A stretch of DNA of 64,000 bases from positions 15,716,082 through 15,780,081 of the forward strand of contig NC_067207.1 in the NCBI RefSeq assembly GCF_026262505.1, written 5' to 3'. Made by a program: the position numbers and the translations under genes. A model generated the notes under the pieces. That model saw only the letters and a program-made list of their open reading frames with translations. It did no database searches and was not told where the DNA came from. Below, one piece after another: positions 59,542 through 64,000 of the stretch. The stretch is from Trichomonas vaginalis G3. Taxonomy: Eukaryota; Parabasalia; Trichomonadida; Trichomonadidae. Numbering within the stretch: the first letter of the stretch is position 1; each line of letters starts with the position of its first letter.

Positions 59542-59818
59542 GTAAAAATCAAATTTTATTGCATATTCATCGAGAAAATAAACTAACGAATCCCTCAAAA
59601 TTGAGAGGGTAATCCTCCTCCTCTCAAATAAACGTACATACGGGTGCACCCTTAAATATTATTTTTTTCAACAATACAAATGCATATGTTTTTGGAATAT
59701 TGCTCAAAATCAGTTTCACCTTGTTAGCATTTAAATGAATCAATATAGATCATAATATTAAATAGATAATATGAATAATTAATTTCAAATCTTAACTTAT
59801 TCTTTAGTTGACAATGAA

Positions 59819-60928
59819 AAATGGAGTCCAAATGTTACTAAGAGTAATTCTAAAAAGACATATACATTTAACTACCCTTGTGAATCACCTGATGAGTGCA
59901 CTGATTATGTAATTGAGTTATAAAGAGGATTATATAAATTTGAACTCTATGGTCCATCAGGAGGCGCCAAGAATGGATATATTTCATCTTTCATTGACAA
60001 AGATGGAAATTGTCTTCCAGATGAAGTTGTCAAACAAGTTAGAGGAAACACTGTCTGCAAAAAGGTTGGCAGTCGAGGCGGTGCCGGAGGTTATATCTCT
60101 GGCACCATAAAACTAAATCAGAAAATCATTGCTTATGCAACGATAGGAGGACATGGTCTTTTCTATTCAACAGCAACTATATCCAGCTTTAACGTCGATA
60201 ATATGACTCATGGTGGTTATGGTGGTGGTGGATATGCGTTTAATTATCATGCTATAGATAATGGTGCAGGAAGTGGAGGTGGTCAAACCGCTGTCAAATT
60301 TTTAGAAAACGATCTTTGGCATCGTGTAATTGTGAGCGGTGGTGGTGGAGGATCTGATAATGTCCAACCAGAGGACCATTTCATGAAGAAAGATGATGGA
60401 TCGGCTGGCTCAGGTGGGGGATTATCTGGACAAGGTTTTTGGATTGATGGTAGATATAATAATAGCTATTTAGCAAATTCAACATTTGGATTTACTTTTG
60501 GGTCAGGCGAATCTGCTCAAGAATTCATATCCAAAAATGATTACGGCGTTAAAATTATTTCATCTAGTTTCGATAAACCAGGTGCAGGAAGTGGATGGTT
60601 TGGAGGATTTGCAAGTCATAATGGAAATGGAGGTTCGGGAGGAGGAAGTTCGTGGGTTTTGTCTAAAGATGCAGATATCCCAGTTGGAAATATTGCAGCG
60701 AAAGGACCTTTCTTCAACATAACAGATGAACGTCCATACTTCTTCAGAAAAACGGATGGATATCTTTTCTATGACATTGTTAACATCCCAGGTGTTTGGG
60801 AAGGCAACGGTAAACTTGTCATTACTATATTAGACAAACTATCTCTTCCTTCTTGTTTCTCTGTTTGTTATCTTCATTTCTCATATCATCTTTTATTTGT
60901 TCTTTTCATTAATTCTACTTCAAACTAA
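59819..60928 (+). pseudogene. Gly-rich (ALK-type) surface protein, one in-frame stop
   Basis: Frame KWSPNVTKSNSKKTYTFNYP, then a TAA at 59921-59923, then RGLYKFELYGPSGGAKNGYI and a long Gly-rich domain (GGYGGGGYAF, SGGGGGSDN, GGLSGQGFW, GSGWFGGFASHNGNGGSGGG), ending with a hydrophobic helix (SVCYLHFSYHLLFVLF). This matches the Gly-rich family with a WGA/YGP-GG core seen in trichomonad surface proteins. The start is not seen; element C ends 170 bp upstream and may have replaced it. Confidence 0.65.
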
Positions 60929-61010
60929 AAATATTATTATGCACATCGTAAAAGTGTTTGCCTATTAGGTTTTTATTACGATTTTATAATAGCATATGAT
61001 TTTGGTATCG
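60929..61010. other. Short spacer before the hairpin region
   Basis: AT-rich; nothing recognised. Confidence 0.4.
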
Positions 61011-61760
61011 TGCTGAACCGTTGGGAAAAATTGAATACCCGAGGTTCAGCATACATATAAAAATGAAAGACTTAGAGCCTATGGTTAAGCAGGAAGATAG
61101 AGGATACATATGAGATTATCCTCAGTAACTCTCAGGCAAATATGAGTTTTTGGTCAGATATATAAGATTATTGTGAACAAAAAATTATCTAATATAGACC
61201 TAATTGTCATGTGCGCATATAGACATATGTATATATTATATGTTTCTTGTGTTATTATAGGTTAAATCCATAGTTTGATATGTGAGATAAATTATATCTT
61301 AACACAGAAATCGTTTTTTTATATTATCACAGTGGATATGAGGGTTACTATATGAGTTATAATATATATTATTAGGAATAAGTATATAGATCCAAAATAA
61401 TTGGAATGCATAATTTATGGCGAACTCAAAACATTTATTTTTATATTATGAGGTTATAAAATTGTTTTATTCATATATTATATGTGTTTTATGCTATTGA
61501 AATGTGCTTAAAATGATTCTGCACGCGCAATCACAAAGCAAAACTTCGTAGCGAGCAACAGTTTGTGCAAGGACAGGGAATTTATATTTTTATCCTTACA
61601 TAAACTTATAATGTGGTTAAAATGTTCGGTTTGCTCTCACTTTTGTTCCGCAATGTGACATCGTGAACAAAGTTTCCGATCTGAGTGCATATATGCAGGG
61701 TCTTTCCATAGCACCCTGCATACATGTACTCAGATAAGAAATTTGCTTAATTGTTTGACA
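61011..61760. repeat. Hairpin region, left flank
   Basis: Scattered imperfect hairpins in AT-rich sequence: TGCTGAACC/GGTTCAGCA (61011-61051), GAGGATA/TATCCTC (about 61099-61126), TTTGTTC/GAACAAA near 61650, and a two-part stem CTGAGT...ATGCAGGGT with ACCCTGCAT...ACTCAG (61681-61733). They lead into the dense array to the right. Confidence 0.65.
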
Positions 61761-61761
61761 T

Positions 61762-61960
61762 GAATGTCACATTCGAAAATCGTTTCTCGAAAGGAGTTTA
61801 CAATTACAATATATTGTCCTATTGTATTGTAATTGTAAACTCCTTTCGAGAAAAGCTTTCACTTTGTGGCACGAATGTCACATTCGAAAATCGTTTCTCG
61901 AAAGGAGTTTACAATTACAATATACTGTCCTATTGTATTGTAATTGTAAACTCCTTAGTT
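61762..61960. repeat. Tandem pair of 111-bp units, each a long hairpin
   Basis: Units start at GAATGTCACATTCGAAAATC (61762 and 61873). In the first, arms 61784-61811 and 61825-61852 form a perfect 28-bp stem (core AAGGAGTTTACAATTACAAT) with a 13-base loop. The second has about 20 bp of the same stem and loses the rest at CTCCTTAG. Confidence 0.92.
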
Positions 61961-62259
61961 CGATTCCTTCATTTTATTAAATTATAAATATACAATTCTT
62001 TCTAATCTTCCTTTTTCATAATTCATTTCTCATTTAAATTCTAAATAATCTAACTCTACTAATCTAGATTTTTTCTAATATCAATTTTTCATATACAAAC
62101 TCTTATTTTTTCTTTCAAAATTCCATTTTCCAATATTTTTTGAAAATTTTACATAATTTTATATATATTTTATTCTATTATTATTACATAATAATATTAT
62201 ACATATTAATTGTTTTAATTTTTGAATGCATACGATAATTTTTAATTCAATTTTTAAAC
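61961..62259. other. AT-rich gap inside the hairpin region
   Basis: About 300 bp of T/A-rich sequence without hairpins of note. Confidence 0.5.
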
Positions 62260-63026
62260 GAATGTTTTGATGGGACGAGCTTACTGCTCATAGGCTCATC
62301 CCATCAAAACATTCCATTCAAAACTCTGGCCTTCATCGAGGCCAGAGCCAACAATTCATCCCCTCAGAGCCAAGTTCCTCGACGGTCGTCCTCATTAGGC
62401 CTGATCCGAGAGGAACTTGGCTTTGAACGAAAATCACAAGCTCTGGCCTCAGGAAAAGCCAGAGCTTCGCAAACAATCCTCGGGGCCGGCTTCCTCAAAG
62501 ACCGCCCTGATTCGGGGCGGCCGGAGAGGAATCCAGTCCCGAGAGAACGTCCATACGAAGCTCTGGCCTTTTCCGAGGCCAGAGCTTGTAAATACAATCC
62601 GCAGGGCCGAGTTTGAGGGAGATCGTCCACATCATTGGCGATCTCCTCTCTTCTCGGCCCTGAAAGACATGCAAATACAGGCTCTGGCCATAGCAAAGGC
62701 CAGGGCATGGCTTACATTCCCCAGGGCCGGCTTTCCCAAATGCCGCCCTTATCCCGGGCGGCAGGAGTGGAATCCGGCCCTGGAAAGTAGAAAATACGAA
62801 GCTCTGGCCCAAGCAAAGGCCAGAGCCTGCAAAATTCATCCTCAGGGCCGAGTTCTGCGATGATCGTCGATCATGTCGACGTCTCGCAGGAACTCGGCCC
62901 TGAAAGACATACAAATACAGGCTCTAGCCCAAGCAAAGGCCAGAGCCTCGCTTACAATCAAATTTGCCGAATCTCAGGAGATCGTTCAAATCACGGACGG
63001 TTTCCCCTGAGATTCGGCAAAATAAG
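62260..63026. repeat. GC-rich periodic hairpin array, core
   Basis: Short hairpins of the type GCTCTGGCC ... GGCCAGAGC begin at about 62324, 62439, 62558, 62681, 62801 and 62919 (spacing 115-123). Between them lie long hairpins with outer stems at 62368/62410, 62479/62526, 62602/62653, 62721/62774, 62843/62884 and 62963/63006; several contain an inner stem such as TGCCGCCC/GGGCGGCA. A spacer like GAAAGACATGCAAATACAG is shared. Open frames here are by-products. It opens with the 16-bp stem at 62260/62299. Confidence 0.93.
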
Positions 63027-63650
63027 TCAAATTACAGTTCTAGAAAGACTAGAAGGGGCCCTGACCTTGAGAAAGGACCCCCTTCCCGGTCTTTCTGGCG
63101 AACTTTGGTTCGCATTGCGAGTGTCTGCTGCGAATCCGGGGCTGAGCAGCAGACACTCGCAATCATATGTCGCGGCAAGTGCACCTGTGGTGCCAGAATG
63201 CACTTGCCGCGACAATTGCGAAATGCAAAGATGATGCCGGAAGGAGCGGCAATACTGGCAAAAGCCACTCCTTCCGACACCAGAAAGACTAGAAGGGCCC
63301 TGACCTTGAGAAAGGACCCCCTTCTCGGCCTTTTTTGTTAAATTTAAGATCATTTCAATTGCAAAATTATTTCAAAATTCATAATGGATAGTACCATACG
63401 AAGGTGCAAGTCATAGCAATGGTGCACCATCAATATGAGCCCCATTGCTATGACTTCACCTCGGGATAACCTCGATGGGAGGAAAAGTGGAGCAATTCGA
63501 AACATTGCTCCACTATACAAGTTCTTGTAAGGATAGGTATATAGTTACCACATCCTTACAAGAACTGTTCCTCGCTTCGAGGTTTTGTCTTGTGATTGTG
63601 TGTGCTGTGCCATCCAATGGACAAACGGATAGCACAGCACACACATACTA
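63027..63650. repeat. Hairpin array, right part with diverse stems
   Basis: Consecutive stems: AGAAAGAC/GTCTTTCT (63042/63089); a perfect 17-bp stem TTGCGAGTGTCTGCTGC (63115/63146); a 16-bp stem TGTCGCGGCAAGTGCA (63168/63199); GGAAGGAGCGGC (63239/63264); a second copy of the first at 63283; a 15-bp stem AAGTCATAGCAATGG (63408/63442); AGTGGAGCAAT (63486/63504); a 14-bp stem GTTCTTGTAAGGAT (63521/63552); a 14-bp stem TGTGTGTGCTGTGC (63597/63632). No periodicity, no coding signal. Confidence 0.9.
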
Positions 63651-64000
63651 GGCATGATAACCCTTCCCTATGAATTAGGACGCGATAGCCCTGACCTCAC
63701 CCCGGGATAACTTGCATTTGTACTCATATCCCGATCAATAACATAATTTATATCAAGACACACCTACCACTACATAATATAGCATTATATCAACACAATA
63801 CTAATATATAATGTTAAAAACACACAAATTGATGATATTCATAATATAAATTGGGACCAAAGATCTATATTGAGACATAACTATTATCAAACCTTTATAT
63901 ATAGGAAACATACATTGCACCTATAGAATATTGAATGAAAATTAGATGGTTCTAAAATTCGATATCTGATGCTGACCCAAGGTGGTCCTCATTCCTATAT
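63651..64000. other. Window end, nothing firm
   Basis: A CCCCGGGATAACTTGC stretch near 63701 resembles CTCGGGATAACCTCG at 63460, a possible link to the array. The rest is AT-rich. Confidence 0.4.

Larger units (their letters stand above)
56813..59651 (+). mobile_element. TTAA element, copy C, split by a nested insertion
   Basis: Ends GGGTGCACACGAG and CGGGTGCACCC flanked by TTAA (56809-56812, 59652-59655). Same orientation as A and B. Without the 1.79-kb insertion and its target duplication it is about 1.04 kb. The insertion shows copy C was in place first. Confidence 0.9.

Noticed and set aside
62260-63026. Cluster of tRNA or snRNA genes
   Set aside because: The hairpins have no cloverleaf, T-loop or box motifs, and no T-run terminators follow each unit.
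62364-63353. Open frames of 80-150 codons on both strands in the GC-rich region
   Set aside because: They arise because palindromic GC-rich repeats lack stop codons on both strands. They overlap each other, have no protein-like composition and follow hairpin periodicity.

Overview
The window is AT-rich, gene-dense, apparently intron-free eukaryotic DNA and fits a parabasalid protist, most likely Trichomonas (T. vaginalis or a close relative). The reasons are a Polinton/Maverick of the type abundant in that genus, BspA-like and Pmp-like surface proteins, Rab GTPases ending in CC, TCA-type initiator motifs a few bases before start codons, and several families of short non-autonomous DNA transposons. 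The species is inferred, not proven.

Layout. 1-15976: the right-hand 16 kb of a decayed Polinton with a tail-fibre-like gene, integrase, KilA-N and MSV199-like genes, protein-primed DNA polymerase B, capsid candidates and several unknown small genes. Its spacers carry palindromes, iteron-like arrays and repeated promoter-like motifs. 16.3-32.3 kb: a host block with two ARM/HEAT proteins, PRP17, a Mob4/phocein-like protein, two Rabs, tRNA-Leu(AAG), a glycosidase-like surface protein, a broken Pmp-like gene and an NPSN-type Qb-SNARE. Two near-identical 922-bp transposons with 8-bp target duplications lie in it. 32982-36211: a MULE with a 10-bp target duplication, a frameshifted transposase and inverted arrays of a 120-bp repeat. 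36.3-42.2 kb: a long coiled-coil protein and a divergent ubiquitin-activating E1.

42.3-60.9 kb is a transposon-rich region. Three copies (A, B, C) of a 1.04-kb TTAA-flanked element lie here. The outer flanks of A and B are the two halves of one host gene. The 6-kb segment between them carries two pieces of an importin-like gene whose order makes sense only if the segment was once a circle or a tandem copy. Copy C holds a nested 1.8-kb hAT-like element. A second 1.5-kb TTAA element, a 121-bp MITE, an ankyrin protein, a lipid-anchored TCAF/M60-like protein, a truncated BspA-like gene and a broken Gly-rich gene fill the rest.

61.0-63.65 kb holds the most unusual structure: a GC-rich array of more than 20 consecutive imperfect hairpins. 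Its core alternates a conserved short hairpin and a variable long hairpin with a period near 119 bp, and stem arms change together. It fits no feature class I know in this lineage and is my best candidate for an undescribed system.
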